Program-made: the position numbers and the translations under genes
Shown here: positions 13,245 through 24,950 of the stretch, in pieces
Layout: every line of letters begins with the position of its first letter
Numbering within the stretch: position 1 is the stretch's first letter
Source: Phoronis australis
Taxonomy: Eukaryota > Phoronida > Phoronidae
Direction of reading: 5' to 3'
Assembly: GCA_002633005.1 (NCBI GenBank)
Contig: NMRA01000196.1
Coordinates: forward strand, 542,824-606,823
Length of the DNA: 64,000 nucleotides
The notes under the pieces: model-generated
What the model was told of the DNA's origin: nothing
What the model saw: the letters and a program-made list of their open reading frames with translations, nothing else
Database searches by the model: none

Positions 13245-13299
13245 ATGTTTAAACACCTCGTCATCGTTTTCATTAGCGTCGCTAGTACTCTATTTCCAG
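13245..13299 (+). CDS. Candidate first coding exon encoding a signal peptide
   Basis: ATG at 13245 opens MFKHLVIVFISVASTLFP, a short basic start followed by a hydrophobic core and small residues: a textbook secretion signal. A splice donor (CCAG|GTAAAC) follows directly, leaving phase 1. The next exon is not identified. The exon at 35350 enters in the same phase and also encodes an extracellular-type module, so the two are compatible, but joining them needs a 22-kb intron full of repeats. Confidence rests on signal-peptide character plus the donor. Confidence 0.42.
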
Positions 13300-13839
13300 G
13301 TAAACAAAGATTTTCATGATATTTAGGGAGCCTTTGCTTTTTCAAAAAATGAGAATAACCAAATCTACTTCTTAACCACCCAGTCGAACAGTAGACTGAA
13401 CTTTTATCTGTCTGTTAGAAAAAAGACTAGGGTGAGGTGAGCAAGGCGCACCTCAACTTTTTACGGACGGACGGGAATCAAATTGATTATTTTTGCTATT
13501 GTATTTTGGGGAATTGATTTTTTCAAAGCAGTCCGATTTTCCATTGACCAGATGACAAAAAGTAGACTTCACATAATTCGTCGTTCAAGTTGCATCTAAG
13601 GGGAGGAGTACAAGGGGTCATCACTGAGTCATGAGGAAGAATTGCCAGGAATGGACAACTATATTTCCTTATATTAAAGCGGCTATTACGTAATCCTGGT
13701 TCCTTCAAAGAAACGAGCTTAAAATTGAGAGCACGTACCACCATATGTATAGGATACATGTCTTTTCTTATGAGAAGTGATTTGGGAGTTTACAAGGCAC
13801 TGGCGATTCGTCATTCATACTGCGATCTAGCCAGCGTGT

Positions 13840-16800
13840 TAGCTCTATGAAGACTATAATAGTTAGGAACCGCTTTGAGTCGATAAACCATCCCTTAACT
13901 GTTGGAAGTCCGTACATTGAAAGTCAGTGTAAAATTTATTGCCATACATACTACACTGGAATTGCGCATCAAGTATTAAACTGCACACCTCGAAATTACG
14001 ATCGCGTGAGAATATTTGTCTGGGAAAATAATACGGCAAATAAGACAGCTCGCAAATCAAGCACACTAAAAAACTAATTCGCTCGAAAATTCGACGTTTT
14101 ACTAATCGCGTGTCATTCTGATATTTGTATTCTTCACCTGGCGATAAAATGTCGGGTCAGTACTAACAATTATAATTATCATAATATGACGTCATTATGT
14201 CAAAACCGAGAGTACACGATGGCATATGATATGATTTGTTGTAGTGAACAGATACGAAATATAACCGGGTAAGACAGTTTATGGTTCCTTAAATATGCGA
14301 CTTCGAAGTCAGTGGTTGCAACCGAGAAAACACGAGGATTTTGATCCCAGCCGTTGTCAAAACTCTAAAATAGATTATAGTAGTCGGTAACCTAACCCTA
14401 AAGCATAGGCGTTTGGGTTTATCTGTTCCTCGATCGCAAAAGACGTCACTCAATACTAAGAAAACATAAAGGTTGGACACTCACAATCTGTTTGCTCAGT
14501 ATCTCCTACTCAAATGTACACGAAACTCAGCAAAACTTGCATCGAACAAATCTGTGAATACCTTCTTTTATTTGATCTCTTCAAATTGCCTTCGAGTGGT
14601 GATTTGACCAGAAAATGCCAAAAGAATGCCAAAATCACAAATTCAAGGACCTTATTCCGTGATGTCATGGCAGACGGTCTTCGAACATCCGGGTTTTTGG
14701 CGGACGCTCCCGAGCTAAAACCGAAAGTCTATTTTCGCGCGCAGTCAATCCCTCGACTACTAGGTCATGAGAAGCAGAGAGCACATAAAAAACATCATTG
14801 CCAAATAAATGTAACTACTCAGATATTTGTGTCAAATATAAATTATCCTGACACTGTATTGATATGCGAAGTTTTTTGTGTACTGTGATTTCTTATGAAG
14901 GTTTTACTTTTGGCCAAAACCATTGACTTAACTCTTCGGCACGCGCGCATTGTAATACTTGCACGGACTGCGTTTCCTGGCCGAGTGTGTGTTGTGCTTC
15001 AATCAAAAAAAGTGCGTGATGTCAAGATGAGAAACAAGATACGCTAGTTTATGCAATAAAATTCTAAATTAAGGGCTAAGATGAGCTGTCAGTGGAATAA
15101 AGTTACAGATAATCATTGAAATACTAACTTTAACATTCTCAATTAGTTGAGTTTTGGATTAGAATTATTGAATTTGAAATGTACGTTGCTTGCTCAAACT
15201 CGAAGTTTCACCTACGACAGGCGTACAAGTTGACGCACAACTGAAATCCGCCATGTTTATTATTTTAGGTCCTTGAATTCAGAGTTTTGAGATTGTTTTG
15301 CAAAACCCATCGCCAATTGACCACACACAAGGACAATTAAAGGAGAATGCCACCCGATTTAATTAGTCTTTTTTGCAGTCTTAATCGGTCTATATCCACA
15401 CCGCCTGGCATACGGTCGACCTTACCTTGCCAAGAGGTGTCGCGTTAATCTGTGAAGAAGGTGAGAAACGACGCTAGCGACGTCAGTGGTTCATATGCAA
15501 AGTAAATGCCGCTATGTTGCGGTGCATCGGTCCCGCTTGTCCGAACTAAGCAGCTTCGAGGAAAGCGGGTGTATCGTTTTTTTTACTTCCTCGAGAGTCC
15601 TAAATGCTTAGGAAGTGGCTCATGGTATTGAATATTGAAATGTACGCTGTAAATAGCAAGTATGAGGCCGTGAAACATCTCCGTGTCTGTGGCCTGCAGA
15701 CGTCGAAAGTGTCTGACGAATGCGGGCTTACCAAATAACTCCATACGTTCCGTTGTCTGAGCTTGTTCACGGCGCCTCCCTAGTATTTCTTCATCACTGT
15801 ATTCCTGTTCGAATTGATAGCCTGTAAAACTTATAGAGATCCACCTGCGAAGTCGGGACTAATGAGCTCTAGCTCGACCTAAGTCGGGCCTGCGAGTTGC
15901 CATGTTGGCGTTTATTACTGAGCGTTCTGTTTCAAAATGAATTATTCTCACCCTAACCAATACTTATATAAAACTGAAACAAAGTCTGTCTCATTATATG
16001 TAATTTGTAATGCCTTTGTAGTGTTCGTGAGTGCAAATGATTTGAGAAGCCAGCAATGAATAAATTACTACGTTACCGGCTTTAGGTGCAATAAAACTAA
16101 TTGACGGGACACCAAGGCCGTGTAAGCTCATGCTATTTTAGTGTTTGCTGGCAGAAACTGGTGTGAAACAACTCGATTTCCATCTCACGGTCAGGTGTTA
16201 GGGGAACCTTTATTTACATTTATATTACTCAAATAATGATTGTCAATGTACAACTTCTGCCCTGACGGTGCTGTGGCAGAAGCGGAATCTGAATTCGCGG
16301 CCCCCCGACGAGTAAGTAGATTTGCAGTTTCGTGGCTAATTCACCAACATAATCAGGTGCACATTACTTTGGCTCACAAGTATAGTATTTTCTTGACTGG
16401 AAGTTTAGTTTCCTCTGAACTTTGGCTGGTTTATGCTCGTGATGTCTGATCAGTTTCCGAGCCACTGGCCGGGATAACACCAGTCAATACGGCCGAACGC
16501 GACGGGCCTGATCGGGCTCCGAGTCACTGGCCAGGATAACAAGCGTTTTGTGTTTAGAACTAAAAAAATCACAAGTCTAAACAACACAGATCTAGGTTCT
16601 CCGGTGTGTATCTCAGGGAAAATACCTCGAAATTATCTCCTATTAGACCCCAAACTCCTGCTACGGACATTGACCTGCTGCCGAATTTTGCAGTGTAGTC
16701 TACGATGTGTCCAACCAATAAATCCGTAAGAGCGAAATAAAACAACACGTTTTCATAAGAACTTGGTGAATTTTTAAGGGTTTTACATCGAATTTTGATG

Positions 16801-17260
16801 ATTTATTGGTATTAAACAATGACTTTAATCCATAAGCTGACACCAGTAACTCGTGTTGTGAACTGCTGAACAGACTGCGTGTGAAACCGAGACGTCATTG
16901 GATTATTTCAAGACCTCCGTCTGCCGTCAGGTGTCAGGTAACGCAATCGGTCGTGTCGTTATGGAGTAGAACTACTCGATCTAAATTGATACAAATTAAG
17001 TTGTTTTTTAGTGGCATGCTCCTTTAATGGGATCAAGGAAAGATAAGGCTTCGAATGTTTATGCAATACCACACTGAGGGAGGTGCACGCAGATTATATT
17101 CGGATTTTGGACCGTTGAAGTTGGGAGCCTCGGCTTGGCAAACTTTAAGTGTCCAAGCTTTATGTTTCTTATACATGTATATGGTTACAAGTCATCGGGA
17201 AATTCGAGCGCCTGTTCCCTTAACTAGCCAACCAGCGAAAAGCATGAAGATTATCGTCAA
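13840..17260 (+). repeat. Segmental duplication, arm 1
   Basis: Stretches here recur in the same order and orientation at 32830-34870. They include AACATAAAGGTTGGACACT, GAGTGGTGATTTGAC, CTTGCTCAAACTCGAAGTT, GTGAAATCCGCCATG-like sequence and the whole Kolobok-like insertion with both its flanks. Arm 1 is longer because arm 2 lost about 1 kb inside the transposon. Divergence looks moderate (many indels), so the duplication is not recent. No conserved reading frame links the arms. Confidence 0.65.
15337..17027 (-). mobile_element. Kolobok-like element, copy 1
   Basis: TTAA sits at both outer edges. The inverted ends are AGGAGAATGCCACCC on the left and, inverted, GTGGCATGCTCCT on the right. Ends of the form TTAAAGG plus purines with TTAA duplication are described for the Kolobok/T2 group. 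The interior is collinear, in reverse, with copy 2 at 20945-22582, including the ORF start with QFE...SDEEI and the same splice donor, here broken by indels. Confidence 0.62.
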
Positions 17261-17809
17261 AATACAGCTAGGAACCACTTAGCCTAGGGACAAAGCTGTA
17301 TACGAAATACACAGCTTTGGCCGATATGGCTAAAAATGGCCAAATAAAACCTGACAAAATTAAGTCATTAAAAACAACACTCTTCTATGAGTGCACTAAA
17401 TAATTTGCCAGTGTTGGGAAGACTGGAATCATACCGTTATTCTGCTTCTGAAGTTATGGAGCAATTTCATGCGTCGGTTCTTGGCGCCATGAAATATTGC
17501 GTCACCTATTAGATAGTTTTTTTTCGTCGAATCTTCAGTTAATCGTTTATCTTACACGAGGTTGCGCAAATGTCACAACAAATTCTCGGAACGGGTTTCA
17601 ATTCTTTTCACGATCTGAGTATTTTAACCCGAAACCGATTTTAAGAACAAATTTTGTTGCTGCGAAGTTGTCACTGTCTCCCGAGAGATGTCACAACGAT
17701 TTTAGAAAATGGCAGGTGCGCGTATCACGAGCGAACTGTTTTCAAAACGATAACAGACTTTCTTTTGTTACATAAAGCGGAGAACTAGGCAACAAAATGA
17801 CATTTATTA
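17261..17809. other. No gene seen
   Basis: AT-rich sequence between the duplication arm and the next hAT-like copy, with no supported feature. Confidence 0.35.
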
Positions 17810-18510
17810 CATAGGCGGATTTAGGGAGGGCCGGTGGTGCACCCCTCTTGGCGGCTCAAAAAACTAAACCAGCAAAAGCACGAGGAAATACTGAGTTTAT
17901 CAATTAACCCTCTTAACTAACATACGGCTGAAAAAAGATTTCACAATGTGTGGAGATTTAGTTAGTGTGTGCGTGGAGGGGGGGTTCACATCCAATTTCA
18001 AATGTCCGATTCAGACAACTGGCGCAATCGTGACGGTAACTATGGCTAAGTAATGCCGATCCCAGTCGATAAGTGCGTGACATCCCAGGCGACAGGCAGT
18101 GGCGCTGCGCACTACCACTCCGTCTTCGTCGTCTGCTCCACTATGCAATGAAGAAAGAAAATTACTTGATGTTTTTCAAAAGAATACGGAAGCTGAGTGA
18201 TGACAAAGAAACAGAAGCTGCTGGTAAGATGCACATTTTAGTCGAAGCCTTAGTGAATCACTCAGACAACCAGGATTTTCTCTTTGTCAAACATTAAAAT
18301 TAATACGATTTGCAAACCAACCGCATAGTTATTGCCAACACGAAAAATTATTTGGTCTTTTGGGCAACATAAAACTGTTTTAAACACAACTTTTACTATG
18401 AACTGGTTGCACAAAATAAATAGCGTGTAATAAACATTAAAAAGGGAAGGTTGAGGCAGGTTGGCGCGCTAACGCTGTGGACCATAACAAGTATGTCTCT
18501 TAGCATGGCA
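17810..18510 (+). mobile_element. hAT-like non-autonomous element, copy B, 3'-truncated
   Basis: It begins CATAGGCGGATTTAGG like the other copies and follows them to about 18500, where similarity ends without the CTAGATCCGCCACTG terminus. It has the longest remaining open frame of the family (18073-18297), reading MKKEN...FFKRIRKLSDDKETEAAG before the conserved GTAAGATG donor. That gives the family's lost transposase first exon. Confidence 0.6.
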
Positions 18511-18997
18511 TCTTAGTTGGAAGCTTGTTGGCGCAGCTCGCTGGTCCCCTACGTGCCTAGCCAGCACGCAGGTATCACGCAGTGGCACGCACTTTGATGT
18601 AACTTCAGCAGTCATTGGTTAGCCGTGAAAAAATGGCGGAATGCGAACGATTTTTAGCCTTGTAATGCAAGTGCCGTCGCAGCAACTATTTCGTTTCTGC
18701 AGTGATGTTTAATAGCCGCGCGCTTGAAGCACATGCAAGTGCAATAAACAAATATCTGGCCGATTTAACCGGTGTATTAGTCATCCCTGTATGACTACAG
18801 GACAGTACCGTAAACAAAAGTAATCGAAAGTAGAAAGATGCATTCCAAAAAGGCGCAACCACAATTTCAAGGATTCACATTTCCGGAACATAAATTTTAA
18901 TCAGCGATTTGTCTGTACAGCAGACATCATTTACACTTCAGTACATCAGTCATGACACCATAGACTACAGAGTATTTATGATATCAGTTTGTTTGCG
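18511..18997. repeat. Reverse-oriented fragment related to 20200-20340, then unassigned DNA
   Basis: Between about 18520 and 18680, reverse complement, the words GTGATACCTGCGTGCTGGCTA and ACCAGCGAGC match the sequence leading into the SINE at 20310. The remainder to 18997 shows nothing I can support. Confidence 0.35.
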
Positions 18998-19555
18998 CAT
19001 AGGCGGATTTAGGGGGGAAGCCCAGGGGGCCCGCCCCCCCCCCCTGGCAGCCGCAAAAAATAAAACACTAAGAGCGTAAGGAAATGGTGAGTTTATTAAT
19101 TAAACCCGATAAATAAAATTATACGGAGGAAAAAGGATTTAAATCTGTGCAGTGTTGGGGGGGGGGCTCAAATCCAATTGCAAGTGTCAAATTCGGAACA
19201 CGGCGCATTCGTAACGGAACTATGGCTTAGGATAGGCTCTCCCGCGATATCCCAGGCGACCGGCAGTGGCGCTGCACACTACGACTCCGTTTCCGTCGTC
19301 TGCTCCACTGTGCAATGAAGAAAATTTACTTCATTTTTTAAAGAAAATGGAACCTGAATGACGATGAAAAATCAGAAGCTGCTGGTAAGATGTGAATTTT
19401 AATCGAAGCCTTAGTGAATTACTCAGAAACTCGCAATACTCTCTTTGTCAAACCTCATCTTAAGACCATTTCCAAAGCAATCCCGTCATTATTGCAAACA
19501 CGAAAAACGGATTTGGTCTTTTGGGCATTTGAAGACACTTTTAAATACGACAAAT

Positions 19556-19772
19556 CAGAGGCGGATCTACAGGGGGGTTCAGGGGGTTTAAACCCCCCCC
19601 CCTCGGGACAGGATCAAAAATAAAAACTGGAAAAAAAAATCGCCAGAAAAACGAAATTAGCTACTAAAAATCCCAAAAATCTCGCGACCTTCCTTCTCCT
19701 CGGCGCTACGCGCCTCGGATTCTTTCGAATCCTAAACCCCCCCCCCTTACTGAAATCGTAGATCTGCCACTG
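19556..19772. mobile_element. Small hAT-like MITE nested in copy C
   Basis: The ends are CAGAGGCGGATCTAC and, inverted, GTAGATCTGCCACTG, with runs of G and C just inside. CAAAT lies on both sides (19551-19555 and 19773-19777). The homologous site in copy A reads uninterrupted ACAACAAATTTGTTAAG (reverse complement near 2285-2300), an empty site proving a later insertion. Confidence 0.78.
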
Positions 19773-19900
19773 CAAATTTGTTAAGAATTGATGGCACAAA
19801 ATATAGAACGAGTAATAAGCATTACAAAAAGAAGTAGGTTTCGCGGGGAAACGCTGTGGACCATAAATAAGTAGGTCTCTCTGAAAAGGTTGATTGTTAA

Positions 19901-19965
19901 GGCGCGTTGGTGTAGCGGTAACGTACGCGGGCTTTGTCCGCAAGGTCCTGAGTTCGAGACTTAGT
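19901..19965 (+). repeat. tRNA-like segment with A and B boxes
   Basis: TTGGTGTAGCGGTAACG matches an A box and GGTCCTGAGTTCGAGAC matches a B box (GAGTTCGA core). It is part of the composite element, not a tRNA gene: the cloverleaf is not maintained. Confidence 0.55.
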
Positions 19966-20309
19966 ACTTGCACTTTTTTCTGTTCGACACGTTCTCCGCT
20001 TTGTGTTCTATTTTGCCTTTTTTGTCTTCAGGAATCAAGGAAAATGCTTGAATTTTAGAGGTAAAAACAGAAAAATTTCTTGGGCGGGAGGGGGGTTTGC
20101 ACTTCGGTACTATGCGCATCTACAATCGTGGTTCAGTTTGCGCAAATGCTTACAGCCCCCCTTGTGATATCCTAGATCCGCCACTGTTGTGTAAAGCGCT
20201 GCCTGTTGAGAATTCGACTAGCCAATCAGAAACGCGTAAAAAAATTCCCGAGGAAAATTAAGTGATACCTGCATGCTGGCTACTGACCAGCCAGCGGCAC
20301 GCAGAGAAC

Positions 20310-20594
20310 CAGCGAGGTTGGCGCAGTGGGAGAGCACATCCGCTCTGATCAATTAGTCGTGAGTTCAAGTCCATGCGCGTTACGATTTTTCCATTTCTAC
20401 AAATAGTTTCAGTGTTTTGTTTTGTTTTTCTTCCTTAATTTATGATGATACTTCAGATACCAAGTAAAATGCTTGAGGCAAAAACAAAATTTTCTCCGCC
20501 CACTCGGCATTATGCGCCTCTACAATTGTGCTTTGAGAGATTGTTTATGAGACAAAATGTTGACCCCCCTTATGATATCCTAGATCCGCCGCTG
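20310..20594 (+). mobile_element. tRNA-derived SINE with hAT-like 3' terminus
   Basis: The head has TTGGCGCAGTGGGAGAGCAC (A box) and CGTGAGTTCAAGTCC (B box). The body follows that of copies A and C (TTCAG..AAATGCTTGA, then GCATTATGCGCCTCTACAATT). It ends GATATCCTAGATCCGCCGCTG, the hAT terminus. There is no coding. A Pol III-type SINE sharing the 3' end of a DNA transposon is the simplest reading. Confidence 0.58.
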
Positions 20595-20944
20595 TATTAA
20601 ATTGTATTCCACTTAAACGGCCGTAACGGCAAGGTAAGTATAGTACCGTCGGAGGTCCTAAAGCCGTCAGTGTCCTAAGTCGTGAACGACCTTATTTCCG
20701 CTTCTACGCGGTCCCGCGACAGCTAGCGTTGAAGTTTTCAGCGTTCGTCTGCTTACGAACGTCAAACGAGTTCCCGGACGTGCTCATATTCACAAGATGA
20801 TACACAGTGCGTGGAGTGGCTTCTTTTTACAAAGGTATCATATAACACCATATTTCACTAATCCACTTTTTGTGCATTTTCAAAATATATTTTCGATACT
20901 AAACATTGTTCAGATTTGATGTAACACGCGCTCCAGGGGTGGCT

Positions 20945-22582
20945 TTAAAGGAGAATGCCACTCAAAAACAACCTATTTTAAATCAATTTAGATCGAGTAG
21001 TTCCACTTGATAACAGCAAGTTCAGTTGTTTTACCTGACACTTGACGGCAGACGGAGGTGTTGAAATTAACCTATGACGTAATCGGTTCGAACGCAGTCT
21101 GTTCATCCGTTCAAGACACGCTTATTGGTGTCAACTTATCGCTTGAATGCATCGTTTTACACCAATAAATCATCAAATTTCGATGTAAAACCCTTACAAA
21201 TACATCGAGTTCTTGAACTCACGTGTTGATTTCTTTCACAGTTAGGGATTCATAGGTATCTGAACGTACGGTAGCCTGCAGAGTTCGGTCAAGGAGTGTA
21301 GACTCCTAGGTTCGGTAGGCCAATTTATTATGGTCGATCGCGGGAGATTGGGTCTGTTTAGTGATAAATTCGAATTATTCTTCTGTTTAATACAGACATA
21401 AAATTAGCTGCGTGTTTTACTTTTAGACTTGCGATTTTTTAAGTTCTAAACAGATAAAAAGCTTTTTATCCCAGCCTGAGTTCCTCGGCCGCCGGGACTG
21501 GACATCACGAACAAAAACCAGCTTAATTTGGTAACTAAACCTCCAGTTAGGATAAGACTATACTCGTAAATTAGCCACGAAACTTCAGATCTACTCACAT
21601 GTACTTGTCGGGGGCCGCGAAATCAAGTTGCCCTTTATCAGAACCGTCAGGGCAAAAATTTACAGTAGCAATGATGCGAATAATGTATTTGTAGATCTAA
21701 ATATAGATTCCCCTAACATGTCGCCATAGCACATAAAATCGAGTTATTAATTGTTTCACATCAGGTTTCAGTCAGTAAACACTGAATTAGCATGCGCTCA
21801 CACGGCCTCGGTGCCCGGTCTACTACCTTTATTGCATCTGAAGCCGGTAACGCAGTGATTTATTCACAGCTGGCTTCTCGAAACATTTGCACTCACGAAA
21901 ACTCCAAAGGCATTACAAATTTTATCTAATGAGACAGACTTTGTTTCTGTTTTATATAAGCATTGGTTAGGGTGAGAATAATTCATTTCGAAACATAACG
22001 CAGAATAATGGACATCAACATGGCAACTCGGAATCCCGAATTTGACGAGATCTCATTCCACGAAGACTTCGAAGGTGGATCGTTAAGTTTCACAGGCTGT
22101 CAGTTCGAACCGGATTTCAGTGATCAAGAAATAATAGAGAGGCACCGTGAACATGGACAGGCAACGGAACGTATGGATACTTCCTTGGTAAGCCGGCATT
22201 CCTCACACTCACTGTCGACGACTGCCGGCCACAGACACGGAGATGTTTCACGGCCTCATACTTGTTATTAAGAGCGTGCGTTTCATTCTTCACTACCGCG
22301 AGCCACTTCCGAAGCATTTCGGGTTGTCGAGGAAGTCGAAAAAACGATATACCCGCTTTCCTCGCAGCTGCATAGTTCGGACAAGCGGAAACCCTTCACA
22401 GCGACATAGCGGCATTCACTCTGCAAATGAAACAGTGACGTTGCTGCGTTGTTTCTCACCTTCTTCAAAGATTAGCGCGACAACTCTCGGCAAGGTAAGG
22501 TCGACCGTATGCGAGGCGATGTGGATATAAACAAATTAAGACTGTAAAAAAACTAATGAAATTGGGTAGCATTCTCCTTTAA
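20945..22582 (+). mobile_element. Kolobok-like element, copy 2
   Basis: TTAA flanks both edges, with inverted ends AGGAGAATGCCACTC and GGGTAGCATTCTCCT. It is 1.64 kb. It holds an ORF start at 22008 with a splice donor at 22188 and a second donor (GGCAAG|GTAAGG) at about 22495 conserved in copies 1 and 3. No DDE transposase is visible, so it is non-autonomous or carries a captured gene start. Confidence 0.65.
22008..22187 (+). pseudogene. First-exon ORF carried by Kolobok-like copy 2
   Basis: ATG at 22008 (or 22020) opens about 60 codons with MATRNPEFDE, then CQFEPDFSDQEIIERHRE, ending at the donor CTTG|GTAAGC. The equivalent segment in copies 1 and 3 is similar (YQFEQEY, SDEEILERR), so the frame was once under coding constraint. 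The QFEPEY..EE pattern recalls N-termini of invertebrate P2X7-like proteins, but that is a weak memory-based link. No complete downstream coding is found inside the element. Confidence 0.42.
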
Positions 22583-23001
22583 CAATGTATCAAAATATTC
22601 CAGGTTCGATCAAGTTTTGCAAAGCCAAAGCAATAAAATACAGAGAGATAACTGATGCTGGGTTCCTAGCGTTTTATGTAAATAATGTGACCTCAGGCTG
22701 AAAACGTCTGTGCACATCGGAGTTGGGTACAAAACACATTACAATTTATTTTAATTGAAAGTGAATTAATACATAATGTGATGCGTTTTTATGTCCTCTA
22801 GAGTAACTGTAAGCACTGTAGCTTATTTGTGTGGTCTTACGTAGTGCATTTTCGTCTAAAGGAAACTGTCAAGATTTTAGGGCCTCATTCAAAATGGCCT
22901 GCGATATGAACGACCGTTTCAAAATTCTGCTTACGAAGGGTGACCACAGGCGTCCTCATTTTCTGATCGTCCCCAAAACACTATATAAGTACTACATGGT
23001 G

Positions 23002-23583
23002 TGACACTCGGGTGCTTCAATTCAGTCTTCCAAAACTCAATAAATTTACACAAAACAGGGGTTCAACAAACCATTGGCAATTGTTCTTTCTTCTAATACC
23101 ATTTACGGTATCCTGCTTCAGCGAGCTCGTAAGAAATTTGCGTTCAAAGCACAAGAATCTTCCCAAAAGCCCATGCCATATTGCGTACTAACTCCCGTGT
23201 CCCACGCGAGTCGGTTCAAGGTCAAGTACGGTACGGAATTATCCAATGAGTTACGGATAGACAGCAATTGCCAGTTTATGACGGAAGGTTACCAAATGTC
23301 GTGGATAAGTGTGAAGTTATCGATATCGTGATATTCCTTGACAAATTGGCAATTTCCGTGGGACAAGGAGTTTGTACGCATGGATTTTTTGGGAAGATTT
23401 TGTGCTTTGACGCAAATTTCTTACGAATTCGCTGGAGCAGGACACCATAAATGGTATTAGAAGAAAGAGCAATTGCTCGTGGTTTGTTGAACCTCTGTAT
23501 GGTGTAAATGTATTGAGTTTTATGTTTGATATGGACGGCTGAATTAAAGAACCCGTAAAATTTCTTTTCAGTCCCGAGTGTCA
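23002..23583. mobile_element. Foldback MITE with roughly 200-bp arms
   Basis: TGACACTCGGG at 23002-23012 is mirrored by CCCGAGTGTCA at 23573-23583. The arms (about 23040-23230 and 23340-23520) are long imperfect inverted repeats, both containing ACTCAATAAATTTACAC- and TACCATTTA..GTATCCTG-like sequence. The ORFs on the two strands are mirror images of each other and are not genes. It is related to the MITE at 1102-1490. Confidence 0.62.
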
Positions 23584-23599
23584 GAAGCTGAGGACGCCT

Positions 23600-24813
23600 G
23601 TGACGGAGACAAACAAGGATTAAGATTGGAAAAACACGTATTTGTGAAGGGTGATATATGTCCATGACACACATGAGCAGTTGCCAACGGCCGCACATTG
23701 GGTAGTATGACAATCAGCTGCTTTTTATGTTGATGTTCACGACTTAAGGTAACCGGTGTCTACAGTAGGCTTCGAAATTTAACACCGCCCGGGTACATGT
23801 TACTTCCTCAAGAAACTTACATGTAATAACTTGTAGAGCTAATTACGGCGTTTTCCCGTTGATCCCAACTTTTTCGATTCTGTAGCCCAACAACAAGTTG
23901 GGAAGAGGACCACTGTAGCCAATATCTTACACAACTGATTAGCTCCATTCTGGCATTTACATGCATGGTTAGAGGGCCAGCTCTTTTTAAATTTGTTCGA
24001 TAATCTTTCTAATCTTGAATAAGATGTATCTATAGCCTGACTGGGCTGTGCCGTTAAAATAAAAGTTAAGCTATAACATATTTGAACATAAACTTACAGA
24101 ATTTTTTAAATCCTCGTCAAATGCTGATCATGTTTAGTTTTTGAATCGCCAAAATCACCCAACTACAACCGAAGTTAGGGCAATCTATTATTTCCAAACG
24201 TACCAATTCGCTCTCTGGGTTTGACTGTGTTCACATGTTGTCTGTAGTAAGCCTGGTAGACAGTTGGCTTGCCTGTTTTCATAATAGAAATTGACTACAT
24301 GTACTTGGCAGTTAAATAAGAAGCTAGATGTGATCACACGCTCAAAACTTTTACGTCAGGTAAAGTCACTGAAAGGGAGAACGCCGTGATGTAATGACCG
24401 GAGGGGGAATGTAAAATCTGGGAGTCAACCCGGAGACACTCACCTTGACAGTTGCATCTGTTTAAGTGAAAAGCATTATAATAAACGTCATTTCCTTGCA
24501 CAACTTTTCCGCCTTTGAAAAAGTCTACCGTCGTTCTGAAAACACTACGCTAGTTGCTCGCCCAAACGCCATTTCAGTTGTGACATCTCTCGGGAGATAA
24601 TGGCAGCTTCGTATCAGCAAAATTTGTTCTGAATTCGAATCTTTTTGCTGGCATTAAAACGGTAAATACTTATAAATAAATGAAAACCAGTTCCGATAAT
24701 TTGTTGTGGCACGAACGCATTATAAAGAAATAAGAATTGATTGAAGGATAGGCGAAAAGCGAAACTTGCCTATAGGTGACGCTATATTTCATGGCACCGA
24801 AAGCCGGTGTCGG
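23600..24813. other. No gene seen
   Basis: Unique-looking sequence without supported ORFs. Confidence 0.35.
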
Positions 24814-24950
24814 GTGAAATTTCTTCCCCGTGAAATTTCTTCCCCGTGAAATTTCTTCCCATTCTGACCCTTTTGCGCATGCGCGGTATTGAGGGGAAGT
24901 TATTTCACGTCTAAGGCATGAAATTTCTTCCCCCGTGAAATTTCTTCCCA
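24814..24950 (+). repeat. GTGAAATTTCTTCCCC repeat module with NRF1-like palindrome, left copy
   Basis: Three head-to-tail GTGAAATTTCTTCCCC units start at 24814. TGCGCATGCGC follows at 24874-24884, then a reversed unit (GGGAAGTTATTTCAC) and two further forward units. The layout recurs, inverted, at 32136-32235. TGCGCATGCGC fits the vertebrate NRF1 consensus. Confidence 0.6.

Larger units (their letters stand above)
18998..20186 (+). mobile_element. hAT-like non-autonomous element, copy C, with nested insertion
   Basis: It runs from CATAGGCGGATTTAGG to CCTAGATCCGCCACTG. TTGCG precedes it and TTGTG follows, a 5-bp duplication with one change. It contains the transposase first-exon relic with the GTAAGATG donor, a nested 217-bp element at 19556-19772, and a tRNA-like stretch at 19901-19965. 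Copy A at 1846-2843 is homologous end to end apart from the nested insertion. Confidence 0.72.

Noticed and set aside
19901-19965. Functional tRNA gene
   Set aside because: A and B boxes are present but the arms do not pair as a cloverleaf, and the segment recurs inside a transposon family.
23074-23713. Two ORFs with similar peptides on opposite strands
   Set aside because: The similarity arises because they translate the two arms of a foldback MITE, not a gene pair.
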